In this document: piece by piece, positions 12,988 through 23,104 of the stretch | Position numbering within the stretch: the first letter of the stretch is position 1 | Layout: every line of letters starts with the position of its first letter | Assembly: GCA_025677825.1 (NCBI GenBank) | Contig: JAIXMO010000067.1 | Span: 62,001 to 126,000 of the forward strand | Direction: 5' to 3' | DNA from: Helicostylum pulchrum | Lineage: Eukaryota; Mucoromycota; Mucoromycetes; Mucorales; Mucoraceae | Length of the DNA stretch: 64,000 bases | Made by a program: the position numbers and the translations under genes | Notes under the pieces: generated by a model | Told to the model about the DNA's origin: nothing | What the model saw: only the letters and a program-made list of their open reading frames with translations | Database searches by the model: none

Positions 12988-14758
12988 ATGATGGAAGGAC
13001 GAAACGCAAAAGAAGAATTGATTCAAAATATCCGACCCATTGATGTGAATACTAAAAGGTATTCCGTGCCTCAAAGCTTTAAGAGCAGTTTTTATGCTAT
13101 TCATCACATTCAACGTGCTGATTCAGCCACAGAAAATACTGAATCGTTAAAACCAAAAAATTCACCTTCTCCTTCGTCTTCTTCACCTTCTTCTACTACT
13201 ACTACTACCACCACCACCATACGCAGCCGTAAACGACCTAGCGGTGACCCCACTAAAAATTGCAAACGGTCACGATCCGTCACCACCAAAGTACGCAAGA
13301 CCAGTGCACAAGACACGACACCGCAACTGTATCAAACGTGTGTTGGTATTTGGCCAGAGAACAAGACGCTGGAAGAGCATAGCTACGATAACATCAAATC
13401 GCTTAGTAATCTGTTAAAAGTGCGACTTTGTCAAGCGAAATTCAAAATGATGGCTAAGCTAGATGGTGATAATGAACTTTTTGCGTTTCTTGCAGATGAA
13501 TATGTCACACCAAAGCATAAATTACCTTGTGTCATCAAATTAAATCAAAGGAAGCAGCATAAATCTAGTTTATCGGTTGTAGGTAACGGCAAGAATTTGT
13601 TCAGCAGAAATGATCCCGCAAAATCCGTCGCGCCAGTCTCTGAAAATATAAATGCGACTGATACAAAGAGAAAGAGAAGGAGAAAGAAGAGCCATAATAC
13701 CCCAAATCCAGTCAAAGTAACTAGGCGTTCAAAAAAGAGGTCTGCTGCTGCGGATATCCCACCTGTTACATTATCAGATGGTAAATTATTTTGTATGTAG
13801 TTGCATATATGACATATCTTACTAATCACTTTTTTTTATTAACTAATTGTTTGTAGGATCTACGGTATATGTATGTGAACCATGTCATAAGAAATATAAA
13901 AATCGTAATGGTCTTAGTTATCATTTACAACGATGTAAATACCGAACTAAAGAAGAGAAGGAAGGATCAGGTCTACAAGAAGAAAGCGTTATAAATTGTA
14001 TTTGTACACAAAATACGGATGAACATGGTACGATGGTACAATGTGATAAATGTCAAATTTGGCTTCATTCTGAGTGTGTAGGATTAACTGAAGATGCATT
14101 GGATGATGCGTTTCACTGCGCAAGCTGTAAAGAAAAAATAAGCACAGATTTATTGCAATCCTTGATTGATACGGTACCAGCAGCAGCAGCAGCAGAACCA
14201 GAACCAGAAGAGAGCTTGTCTTCACAAGATCAAATCAATAAGCATCTGCATGAATTGTTCTGTCAGACACCGCCGGATGATGAAGAAGAAGGCGACGATG
14301 AAGATGAAGAAGAGGATGTGTTTGGGATGGCTGTAGACGATAATTCAGAAGCCTTACACGTCTGGGACGACTTTAGTTTCTCTTCCACGCTGGAAAAATC
14401 GAATAACGAACCATGGAACTTGATGGACGATGATTATGAAAATGATAACCCAAGTTCTTCATGGACTATGAATGATATGGCTCTGTTTAGTCAACCACCA
14501 TCACTTTTATTTTCGGATCCTATGAGCAGTGCACTGGAAGATGTAACTACACCTGTACATGTTCCTTCTGAGTCCACACCCAAACATGACTCCACGCCTC
14601 TTCCCTTATCAGAAACAACGCCAAACTCTGTATGTGAAGCATCTTCTGTTTGTGACGCTACTACACCTACTGTTAATCCTCATACACCTATTCATACTGC
14701 TGATGGTCTTTGGTTTCAATTTGCAAATTTTGATGACGACTATCAATGCGAAACATAA
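12988..14758 (+). CDS. PHD-finger protein with adjacent C2HC knuckle, 564 aa, 2 exons
   Basis: Exons 12988-13780 and 13857-14758; splicing joins G|GA and removes a 76-base intron with in-frame stops. Domains: a Ser/Thr- and Lys/Arg-rich N-terminus; a helical stretch at about 133-165 (YDNIKSLSNLLKVRLCQAKF) ; basic nuclear-localisation-like runs before the splice; a C2HC zinc knuckle C271-C274-H287-C291; a PHD finger with C312, C314, C327, C330, H335, C338, C352, C355 in proper spacing and the WLH signature; an acidic run; a Ser/Thr/Pro-rich C-terminus. PHD fingers read histone H3 tails, so a nuclear chromatin role is expected. The family could not be named: it is PHD-only, with no SET, bromo or BAH domain. 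Its stop is 53 bases from the stop of the convergent PRP28 gene. Confidence 0.82.
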
Positions 14759-14811
14759 TTTTATTTTATATAGCTTTTTTTTTTGGTTAATTACAATATA
14801 TTTATTATATT

Positions 14812-17469
14812 TTATTGGAACAGTGTTTCTTCATGCTTCTTTTTGGTTTTAACGGCACCTGGTTTGGCTTGAGCATCAGGATGAATAGCCAGTTCATGAG
14901 GTACTTTAGAAATAGATGATTTAGCCAACATTTGACGAAGATCGTACATGACTTCGGCGTCCTTGTTAGATAAGAAGGTAATAGCCACACCGGAATTACC
15001 AGCACGACCCGTACGACCGATACGATGAGTGTAATCTAATAATATAAATTTAGTAAAAATTACATTTATGTATCTTAATTGAATAATTTACCTTCGATAC
15101 TCTTGGCCATATCATAATTAATAACTACAGATACATTCTTAACATCAATACCACGACCAGCAACATCAGTCGCTACTAATACACCTGCTGATCCATTCTT
15201 TAATTGAGCAAGAGCCAATTCTCTATACATATAAACATATTAATGGGCCTTTTTCTCTCTTTTTTTAAACGCCAAATTAAATTACTAACCTCTGTTCTTG
15301 TGATTTACCACCGTGAAGAGTTACAGTATGATGACCAAGTCGGTTCAATGTCTTGGAAAGTGTATCAACACCACGTCTTTGATTAACAAAGATAATCATG
15401 GGAGGTGCAAACTTGCCAGAATTGAGAATTTCAATCAAGCGGTTACTATAAAAATATTATAATTAGAAACAGAATTACACAAAAACAAAAATAAAAAAAT
15501 CACTACTTACGTCTTCTTGGCTTCATCGTTCACCATTTCTACACGTTGTTCAACAGACTCAACAGCTTGACCAGCCATACCAATGGTAACTACAGCCTCT
15601 CTGCGCAAATACTTTCGAGCTAAACGCTCTACAGCAGTCGGCATGGTAGCGGAGAACATGGTGGTTTGTCTGTACTTGTAGCCAGCAGGAGGCTCAATAG
15701 GCATACTGTTTTCATCTTCGGGTTTCATGTTGGACGCTGGCAAGGCATCCAGGATAAAGTTAACATCGGCTTCCATACCCATATCAATCATACGATCAGC
15801 TTCATCCATAACAACATAGGTACATTGGTTCAGTACGAGAATTCTACGTTCTAAACAATCCTTCAAACGACCCGGTGTAGCAATAATAATTTCTGCACCG
15901 TTACGTAAATTAAATGCTTGTTCTTCAATTGCATGCTATATGTGGAAAAAAAAATTAGCTTTTTTTTTAAAAAAATAATCTGTAAATATAAACTTACACC
16001 ACCAACAACAGAAACACAAGTAAAACCCATAGGAGTAGCAAACTTGATAGTTTCTTCTTCAATTTGTTGAGCCAACTCACGAGTAGGAGCCATGATCAAA
16101 GCATAAGGACCCTCAGCCATATTCTCGTCCGTGATTTTAGGTAGGTCCGAGATATAAGTAAGTAAGGGGATAACGAACGAAGCGGTTTTACCGGAACCAG
16201 TTTCAGCAATACCGATAATATCTCTGTTCTGAATACCGATAGGAATGGCTTGTCTTTGAATGGGCGTGGGTTCTTTATACCCTACTTGTTCAATGACCTT
16301 CAACATCTTTTCGGGCAAGCCCGACTCTGCCCAAGAACGAATAGGATGAGGGATCTGACCACCCTTTGTCGAGATATTGAAATCTTCTTTAAAGATACGC
16401 CAATCTCTTTCGCGCATTTGATCAAGGGGCTTCTCAGACCAGTGACGTTCATCAAATTTGGTCTTGGCTTCCTTGTTAATGGAGATCTGTTGAAGTTCAC
16501 TGGCACGATCGACTTCGCTGGTTGTTCTACGCTCGCGTAATAGTCGGTCGTAAAATTCAGACTGCTGTTTCTTTTGCTCTTTGGAATCGATACCGGCCAT
16601 ATGTCCTCGTCCGAACATTTGCGCGTTGTGTTTGTTGGCGTACAGTGGGTTGAAGTCGTATGAGGTGTCTTCTCCGGCGTCCCAGTCAAATACAAATTTA
16701 CGTTCGTTCATTCTACGAATCTTTCTCTTTTTACGCTCTCCACCGAAATAACGTTCCTACATATATACAATTTAGAAAAAAAAAATAATTATATTTTATA
16801 TTATGCAGCTTACTCTAATTGCTTGCTTTTCTTTTTCAGTCAAGACAGCATCTTCGTCTTCTTCTTCCTCTGGCTCTCTTCTACTGGATCGTTTATTGTA
16901 ATCTCTTCGATTATCGTATCGAGACCGAGACGCTTCTTGGATCTTGCGAGTCTCATCTTCTGCTGCAAAATCAAAATTTTCTCTGGCTTTGCGTTCTTCC
17001 AACTGACGTTGTCTCTGTTCTTCTACTTCCAACTGACGTTTTTCCAAAGCTAATTTAGCACGTTGTTCTTTTGTTAAAAATACAGGCTACAAAAATAAAA
17101 TAAAATAAAAAAATACATGAGTAAAAGTTTATACTTTATAAATATTTTTTGTTTTTCTACCTTTTCGGTTGCTTTTTTTTCTTGTTCTTTTTTGGCAAGT
17201 AATTCTTCAATAGATACAGGTACACGCTTTTTAACAGGTTCCATGGGTGTGTCTTCTTCTACTACGGGTTTAGGATCAGGTCTACGGTCCTCGCGACGTC
17301 TGTCGTCGTGATGTCTGTCCTCATGATATCGATCGTCGCGATCTCTACGAGATCGGCCATAGTCTTCATGTCTTCTTCTATCGTATCTATCGTACCCTTT
17401 ATCACGACTGTATTTATCTGAATCGCTTCTTCGAGGAGGTGATCTGGACCGAACGTTATAACCTGCCAT
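14812..17469 (-). CDS. PRP28: Pre-mRNA-splicing DEAD-box ATP-dependent RNA helicase PRP28 (DDX23), 758 aa, 7 exons
   Basis: Exons (coding order) 17469-17161, 17086-16814, 16756-15998, 15935-15511, 15445-15290, 15222-15092 and 15035-14812; 759 codons with stop. The N-terminus is an RS/RD-rich low-complexity arm followed by charged coiled coil, as in human DDX23. The helicase core has every motif: Q motif GYKEPTPIQ (353-361), I AETGSGKT (378-385), Ia PTRELAQQ, Ib TPGRL, II DEAD (491-494), [22 protein letters not shown] and [12 protein letters not shown]. The sequence [10 protein letters not shown] and the long acidic insertion after it are typical of PRP28. It acts in U4/U6.U5 tri-snRNP assembly, displacing U1 snRNP from the 5' splice site. 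Length and motif order are normal for the family; no damage seen. Confidence 0.95.
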
Positions 17470-17686
17470 TCTATTTTAAGATGTGTGTATAAATATAAAG
17501 TACCTAAACTAAAAAAAAAAAAAATGCAAAAAAATAACCCGCAGTTTTAATTGTGACGTAGTATTAACCTTGTAGGACACGTTTTGATCTTCAAATATGT
17601 CATATAAAACTCGCTTTTTAATTACCTTGCAGAGATTATCGATTGATAGGTTACTGATAGACTTTTATGGGCTGCTAGATTTATAT

Positions 17687-17765
17687 CAGTGGCGGCTCTA
17701 TTTAGGGGGTGACCTGGTTCGATCTAAAGGTGGATCTCTTCGAACCTTAAATAGAGCCGCTGCTG
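17687..17765. mobile_element. Small non-autonomous TIR element (MITE-like), 79 bp
   Basis: The ends are inverted repeats: CAGTGGCGGCTCTATTTA on the left against the reverse complement CAGCAGCGGCTCTATTTA on the right (16 of 18 match). A second internal inverted pair is GGTTCGA / TCGAACC, so nearly the whole element folds back. A relative sits at 40211-40280 with a 33-base near-identical end. TIRs beginning CAGTGGCG are typical of hAT-type elements, but a clear 8-bp target duplication is not visible (only TAT on both sides), so the superfamily is inference. Confidence 0.65.
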
Positions 17766-18077
17766 TATACAGCTTACGAAGCCAACATTCTACTGCTAAC
17801 TTGATAACGTTTTACAACTGTTAAAACAGCTTTTTTTTTTATTTATTTATAGCAACTTTCGTAAGGATTGTAAATGTACAGGCAGGCATTTTGTCTTTTG
17901 CATGATCAACAAAAACCCAAAAATAAAGTTAAGAACGAAAGAAAGAATATGACAATCTTGTGATTTCCCATTGTAAGGGAAATCTATTAAGCAAGCTTTT
18001 TCATACCCTAACATTTTCAAGGGAAATGGTACAATAATTCGTGTGTGCGACGCTCTTTCATGTGACTTGGAACCATT

Positions 18078-18084
18078 TATAAAA
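18078..18084 (+). promoter_or_regulatory. TATA box of the RCH1/SLC10A7-like gene
   Basis: TATAAAA lies 77 bases before ATG 18161, a usual spacing in this window. Confidence 0.4.
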
Positions 18085-18160
18085 TCAATTGTTATACTGT
18101 GAGGATACATCTTGTATCTTCTTCTTCTGCACAGACAAAACAAAAAAAACAAAAAAAGTA

Positions 18161-18684
18161 ATGTCTACAACAGAAACTTTAGAGACAACACAAGGTGGAT
18201 CAGAACAAGAATCCAAAATAAAAGTATCTACCACTAGTGAACCATCAAGAAGGAAACAACTACGAGAAAAAGCTTACGCCATCTTTCTTCGGTACTGGTT
18301 TCTGTTAGGGTTAGCTATTGTGATTGGATTAGCTTGGGCGTTTCCTCAAGTAGGCAAAACAAATGGTGATATCGAAGCACAATATACAGTGAAATGGGGA
18401 GCAGTTATTCTTATCTTTTTATTATCGGGACTTGGATTAGAAGTCAGTGTGATGTTAAAGACCATCTTACGTTGGCGATTACATGTTATTGTACAATTTA
18501 TTAACTTTATTTTACTTCCGTTTGTAATGTATGGTATTGTAAGGTTTTTTATTGCGGTACACGCGGATTTGGATATGACAGTATATAAAGGTTGGATGAT
18601 TGCTTTGTCTACGAGTACTACAGTGTCTTCCAATGCTATCATGACTCGTAATGCCAATGGAAATGATGGAGCGGGTAATGTATA

Positions 18685-18721
<37 letters not shown>

Positions 18722-19629
18722 ATTTCCCGTTCCATTCATCCTAATATACTATTTTAGCTTTGTTTAATGCTGCATTAGGTAACGTTTTGGGTATATTTAT
18801 CTCACCGGCTCTGATGACAGGTACAAATGATTTTTATGTAATCAAAAAAGTAATAAACAATAACCTTAAATATGATAAATATATAGCGTTTCAAAACGAT
18901 CCTATCGTATTTGAGCCTGGTACAGATCGAGGAAATCCTGATTATCTTAATGTTCTCAAGACGTTGGGATCAACTGTGTTAGCACCTTTGGTGGTTGGAC
19001 AAATCATTCGATATCTCTTCCCGGTACGGGTAAAGTATTTAGCTACAAACTTTAAATTTCCCATCATCAATAGCTTGGCGCTTTTATGCTTGGTTTGGTC
19101 CGTGTTTTGTGATGGTGTAGCTAGTGACGCATTTAAAAAGATGACAGGCATAGATATTGTAGCTATTATATTTGTTGATATATTCATGTACATATTTGGA
19201 TGTGCTGCTTGTCTATTTGTCGCTAGATTACCGTGGCCAACGAAAAAAGAACCCAAGTGGGTGTCGAGATGGAGATTCTCTAGAAAAGATTCAGTCGCGA
19301 TCATGTACTGTGGTGCTACAAAGACAGTGTCGATGGGTATTCCGTTAATCAATGTATTGTACTCGCAGAGTAGTTACGGGGTAGTGGGCGTGCTATCCTT
19401 GCCTTTATTGATGTATCATATTTGCCAGTAAAGTACAATTAAAATAAGGAGAGAAGGACACACGTTTTTTAATATTAAAAATAATAGGCTTTTTATTGGC
19501 AATTTCCAGGTCCCACTTTTAAAGAAATGGGTAGAAAAAGATGAACAAGATATGGAAGAAGAGACCCAGGTTTTACCAAGGCAAGAACCTGTTCGTACGC
19601 ATCTCAGAAAGAGAATTGATGTAACTTGA
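18161..19629 (+). CDS. RCH1: SBF-type (SLC10A7/RCH1) membrane transporter, 441 aa, 3 exons
   Basis: Exons 18161-18674, 18758-19427 and 19488-19629; the last acceptor is the TAG at 19485-19487, because the later CAG would put a stop in frame. An in-frame TTG lies upstream at 18089, but ATG 18161 is the first ATG and follows an A-rich leader. The protein has about ten hydrophobic segments, starting with YWFLLGLAIVIGLAWAFP, and the SBF features LSGLGLEVSVM, STSTTVSSNAIMTRNANGN and AALGNVLGIFISP. Both termini are charged. Length is close to yeast YMR034C and Candida RCH1 (about 430 aa), which lie in the plasma membrane and restrain calcium influx; human SLC10A7 has a similar role. The first intron carries (TA)n(GT)n repeats. 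Confidence 0.88.
18684..18721 (+). repeat. (TA)n(GT)n compound microsatellite in intron 1 of the RCH1-like gene
   Basis: Alternating TA followed by about ten GT units lie a few bases after the donor site of the 83-base intron; length changes here would alter intron size. Confidence 0.85.
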
Positions 19630-19792
19630 TTTAGCCTTTTTTCTATTTTTATAATATATAAAATTTATTGTTTTTTTTTTAATGAGTTGGGGAGAAGAAG
19701 AAGAAAGAAATTACATAGAGATAGTATAATACAACAAAGAAAATAGAAAGTAAAAAAAAGGAAACCTGCCTTCATATATACAATATTTCTTT

Positions 19793-20996
19793 TTACATGG
19801 ATGGAGGATGTGGTGCCATATAATTTTGATTAATTGGGTAAGTGTTATTTAAAGATTGTGCAAAAGTATAATTAATCTGTTGATTAAATTGAGAATAGAA
19901 GGGGTCATCAACAAAAGGTACCTGCCCTGGTGTTGACATGACTTGTTCATAAGAAGGTGGTGCTGTTACTGTCGCTGTTGCTGTTGCTGTTACTGTTGCT
20001 GAAGGTGCTGAAGGTGTTAAAGTAGGTACAGATTGAACCGGTACAGCAACAGTTTCGTGAATTTTTTCATGCTTCTTTAATGATCTAGAATGATAATACG
20101 CTTTTCCGCAATCAGGAAATAAACAAACAAAAGGTCTTACATTTGAATGCGTTTTTATATGTGTTGTGAGTGAATCGGGACGAGAAAACTTCTTTTCACA
20201 ATCTATGATATCATTTTTTAGTTTTTAGTTTTAGTTTTAGATTTTAAATTCTACTTTACCTGGTTTTGGACAAGCAAATGGTCTTTCACCTGTATGAGTA
20301 CGTAAATGATTATACATTTTATGTCTCTTTGTAAATGGTTTATTACTTCTAGCGCATTTTTGCCATTCACATCTATATGTCGCCTACAAAGAAATAATAC
20401 GAAAAAAGGGGTTAAAATTTTAAAGTTTGTGTTTTTTTTTGAAACAGGTTTTTTTTTGTGTGTATTTACTTTTCCACCACCCACATGGACTTCAGTAATA
20501 TGAGATATTAATTTTTGTAATATATCAAATTTTTGGCCACAATTAACCCATAAACAGGTACGTACTGGTTCTTGTTCATCTTCTGTAGTATTTTCATCAT
20601 CATCCGTGATACAGTGTTTCTCTTTTTCTAACGCAACAAGTCTAGCAATAAGTTGTTCTCTTGACATGGTATCAAACTGTTTAGGATCAATCACTGTTGT
20701 TTTTTCTGCTTCATATGGTTTCATTGTACGGCGTGTCGTATCATTTAACAAGAACATCTCCTGTGTCTTTTTTTTATTTTTTTTATGATATTTTAATATT
20801 AAAAAAAAGGGGGCATAGATAACATGTATCAACAACAAAAAAATAAACTTACAAGCAATGCATTATTATCAAATAAACCTTGTGTACTAGTCAAGTGATA
20901 TGGTTGGTCAGGAATAGAACAAGGTGGAGAAGGAATGGTTTGTTGCGTAAAGGCATTGCCTTTCTTAATGTCGTTTGTAAACTGTTGTAAATTCAT
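19793..20996 (-). CDS. C2H2 zinc-finger transcription factor (Gli/Zic-like finger layout), 322 aa, 4 exons
   Basis: Exons 20996-20853, 20760-20470, 20383-20260 and 20202-19793; 323 codons with stop. Finger region: a first degenerate-linker finger CLWVNCGQKF...H...H, then YRCEWQKCARSNKPF..RHK..NHLRTH, FACPKPDCEKKFSRPDSL..HIKTH and FVCLFPDCGKAYYHSRSL..HEKIH. Long C-x4-C spacing and the atypical first finger recall Gli/Zic-type arrays found in many fungal regulators. The third finger carries FSRPDSL..H, with the R-D-S helix that contacts guanine-rich sites. A Thr/Ala/Val repeat and a Pro-rich tail follow (possible activation region). Expected nuclear DNA-binding regulator; target and pathway unknown. 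A repeat block begins about 100 bases upstream of its start. Confidence 0.85.
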
Positions 20997-21099
20997 TCTG
21001 CTTTTTTTTTTCTAAAAAAAATGAAAGAAAGAAAGAGAAAGAAAAGGAAAAAAATTGGGCGTTCCAAGCAAATACCATTATCAGCCTATCATTCTACTT

Positions 21100-21545
21100 G
21101 CGGAATCCAATTTAATCCAATAATAAATAAATGTTGAACCAGTTCCGGCTGTTTAGCTGAGAGTCAACAAACAGCCTATGAATAGCCTACCTCGCAGTGC
21201 CTGGAGAGCGGGAAAAGATATGATGTTCTATGTATTACGTCTGTAAGACTTGGTATCTGGGAATATACGTGTTCCTCGGTAAAATATCTCATGAAAATTA
21301 GTGCCTGTAAGTACAACGTAAATTACTATGATTCTCTTCACTTTCAACCAGGTAAATACAATTTGTCTTATATTATCAATTAATTAATGGATCTTTAACT
21401 GTGCGTTTATTAAAAAAATAAAAATAACAATAGCATTTTAAATGTCAAACACTAAAAATATGTCTGATAAGTAAAAAGAAATCAAATTAACCTGCTTTGA
21501 CTAACTTTTTTTTCTCTCTCTTCAAGATCCAGCAGCAACATACTA
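21100..21545 (+). repeat. Dispersed repeat block R2, copy A (partner at 59893-60390)
   Basis: Matches 59893-60390 in order: GCGGAA.CCA.TTTAA.CC, then AACAAACAGCCTATGAATAGCCT, GTTCCTC..TAAAAT.TCTCATG, AAATTACTA.GATTCTCTTCACTTTC, and finally the translated start MSN.KNMSDK. Copy A is the decayed one. Each copy starts about 60-105 bases upstream of the start codon of a minus-strand gene. Confidence 0.7.
21442..21545 (+). pseudogene. Dead copy of the MSNSKNMSDK... reading frame
   Basis: ATG 21442 opens a frame matching the first codons of the ORF at 60298 (MSNTKNMSDK against MSNSKNMSDK) but stops at codon 11 (TAA 21472-21474) after a small indel. The downstream nucleotides still align with the partner through the codons for the CFF/SFFS-type motif and the PRSSS stretch, then similarity fades. 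Read as a relic of the transposon-like gene. Confidence 0.6.
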
Positions 21546-23104
21546 ATACTATGGAAAGGACCGAAATGTTCAAAAAATAATCCGAGTCCGTACCTTTTTT
21601 TTTACAGTATATTTTCTCTTGGAAGATAAATTCTGCTTTACGTAAAAAAAAGAGGGTTTACAAGACGCTCCAATTTAAAAACAATGAACTTACTTTTCTT
21701 TTTTATATGAAGTGCAGTTCATGTATCAGAAAGTAATATACGTAGAAGTTTGAGTTGAGCAACAGTTAACCATAGAAAAGTAAAAAGTAAGGAAAACTAA
21801 TCTTATTAACGCTGGCAATAGTTTACAAGTGTTTATTATTTTAACAGTATCAAAAAAGTCTGAATATAAAAACGTTTTTTTTTTTTAGGATTTATCTTGT
21901 TCCTGAAAATCTGTAGATAATTGATTCTTCCAACAAGGAGTTTCCTATCAGAGAAAGAAAAAAATTAGTTTTTCTCGGTATCAATTGAATACAAAGTCAT
22001 GAATATAATACTTACGTTTATCTCTGAACTGTCTACGATACACGCCTCTAGATCTAGAGGAGCTGGACGTGAAGCATAAATACCCATTGATAATAATAGC
22101 GAGAAAAAAGAAAAGAAGAAAGGTAACAGCTAGTTAATATATTTTTATAACCCTTTTATATTTATTTTTTTCCTATAAAAAAAAAACTCTTTAAACAAAA
22201 ACACCTTGAAAAAAAGGGCTCTTACAACATATTTAACTTTAATGATTAAACTGGATTGACAACAAAAAAAGCGTACAATGCTTTTAAAAAATCCCCAACT
22301 GACAGATTTACAAAGACCAAATAGCAGTTTTTCCTAGTCAATTTGCGAATAAATAGAGCCATGATGACCGACAGTTTAAAGGAACCCATTTATTTTTTAT
22401 AAGAAGCCTTTTTCTTTTTTCTTCTTCTTCATTTATTGTTCTTGTTTTTTCCTTCGTTTATTGTTTTATTTTTGTTTTATATTCATGCAAATCGATACGG
22501 CTTCTTTTAAAGCAATTATTATCCATAAATGTGAAAAATAATGCATCACATTCTGAACGTATAAATAAAACGTGTATCGATAAAAAAGTTAATAGAATTT
22601 AACATAATTTTAATGTTTGAGCTCTTGCAGAAAACGATACACAGCATATTTTTTTGTACAATAACTTCCGCGAGTTCAAGAGCAATCGAAAACATTACAA
22701 TACATTATTTTTCATCTATTATCATCTTAAAAACGCGTGTTTTTAAGTGAAGGTTTAGAAGTAACTTCTAAAAAAAACATATTATTATTGGTACAGTTGA
22801 AGGAGGAGGCCAGAAATCCAACCGAGTATTGTAATACAGCTCCATGAAAAACAATGCGTCTCTTTAAGTCGATAATAATCGTTCTCTATTATTGTAATAT
22901 GTTAATGACAACTTAAAATGGCGAAAGTGGAACTGATATTCACGCTTACTTGTAAAGACATTACAATCTAGAGAAAATACGCTACTTGTGGCATATTTGA
23001 AACTTGGGAGGGGATAACATCCATAGGATTTATGATCTCAGTGCTGATATTCTTATAAGTAGATATTTCGCTCGAGTCTACGATGCTATAATTTTCACTT
23101 TTAG

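Larger units (their letters stand above)
17470..18160. other. Intergenic region between PRP28 and the RCH1-like gene
   Basis: The starts of the two divergent genes are 691 bases apart. The interval holds a fold-back element (17687-17765) and a TATA-like sequence near the right end. No other gene is supported. Confidence 0.6.
20997..23104. other. Intergenic region holding repeat block R2-A
   Basis: About 2.1 kb. The first 550 bases include the repeat block 21100-21545. The remainder is AT-rich; near 21880-22070 there is a weak coding-like stretch on the minus strand, too short to call. Confidence 0.5.

Noticed and set aside
16300..16695. 131-codon overlapping minus-strand frame inside PRP28.
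   Set aside because: Out of frame with the helicase motifs; a shadow of the real exon.
17847..18152. 101-codon minus-strand frame upstream of the RCH1-like gene.
   Set aside because: Overlaps that gene's promoter, has no ATG context or family pattern.
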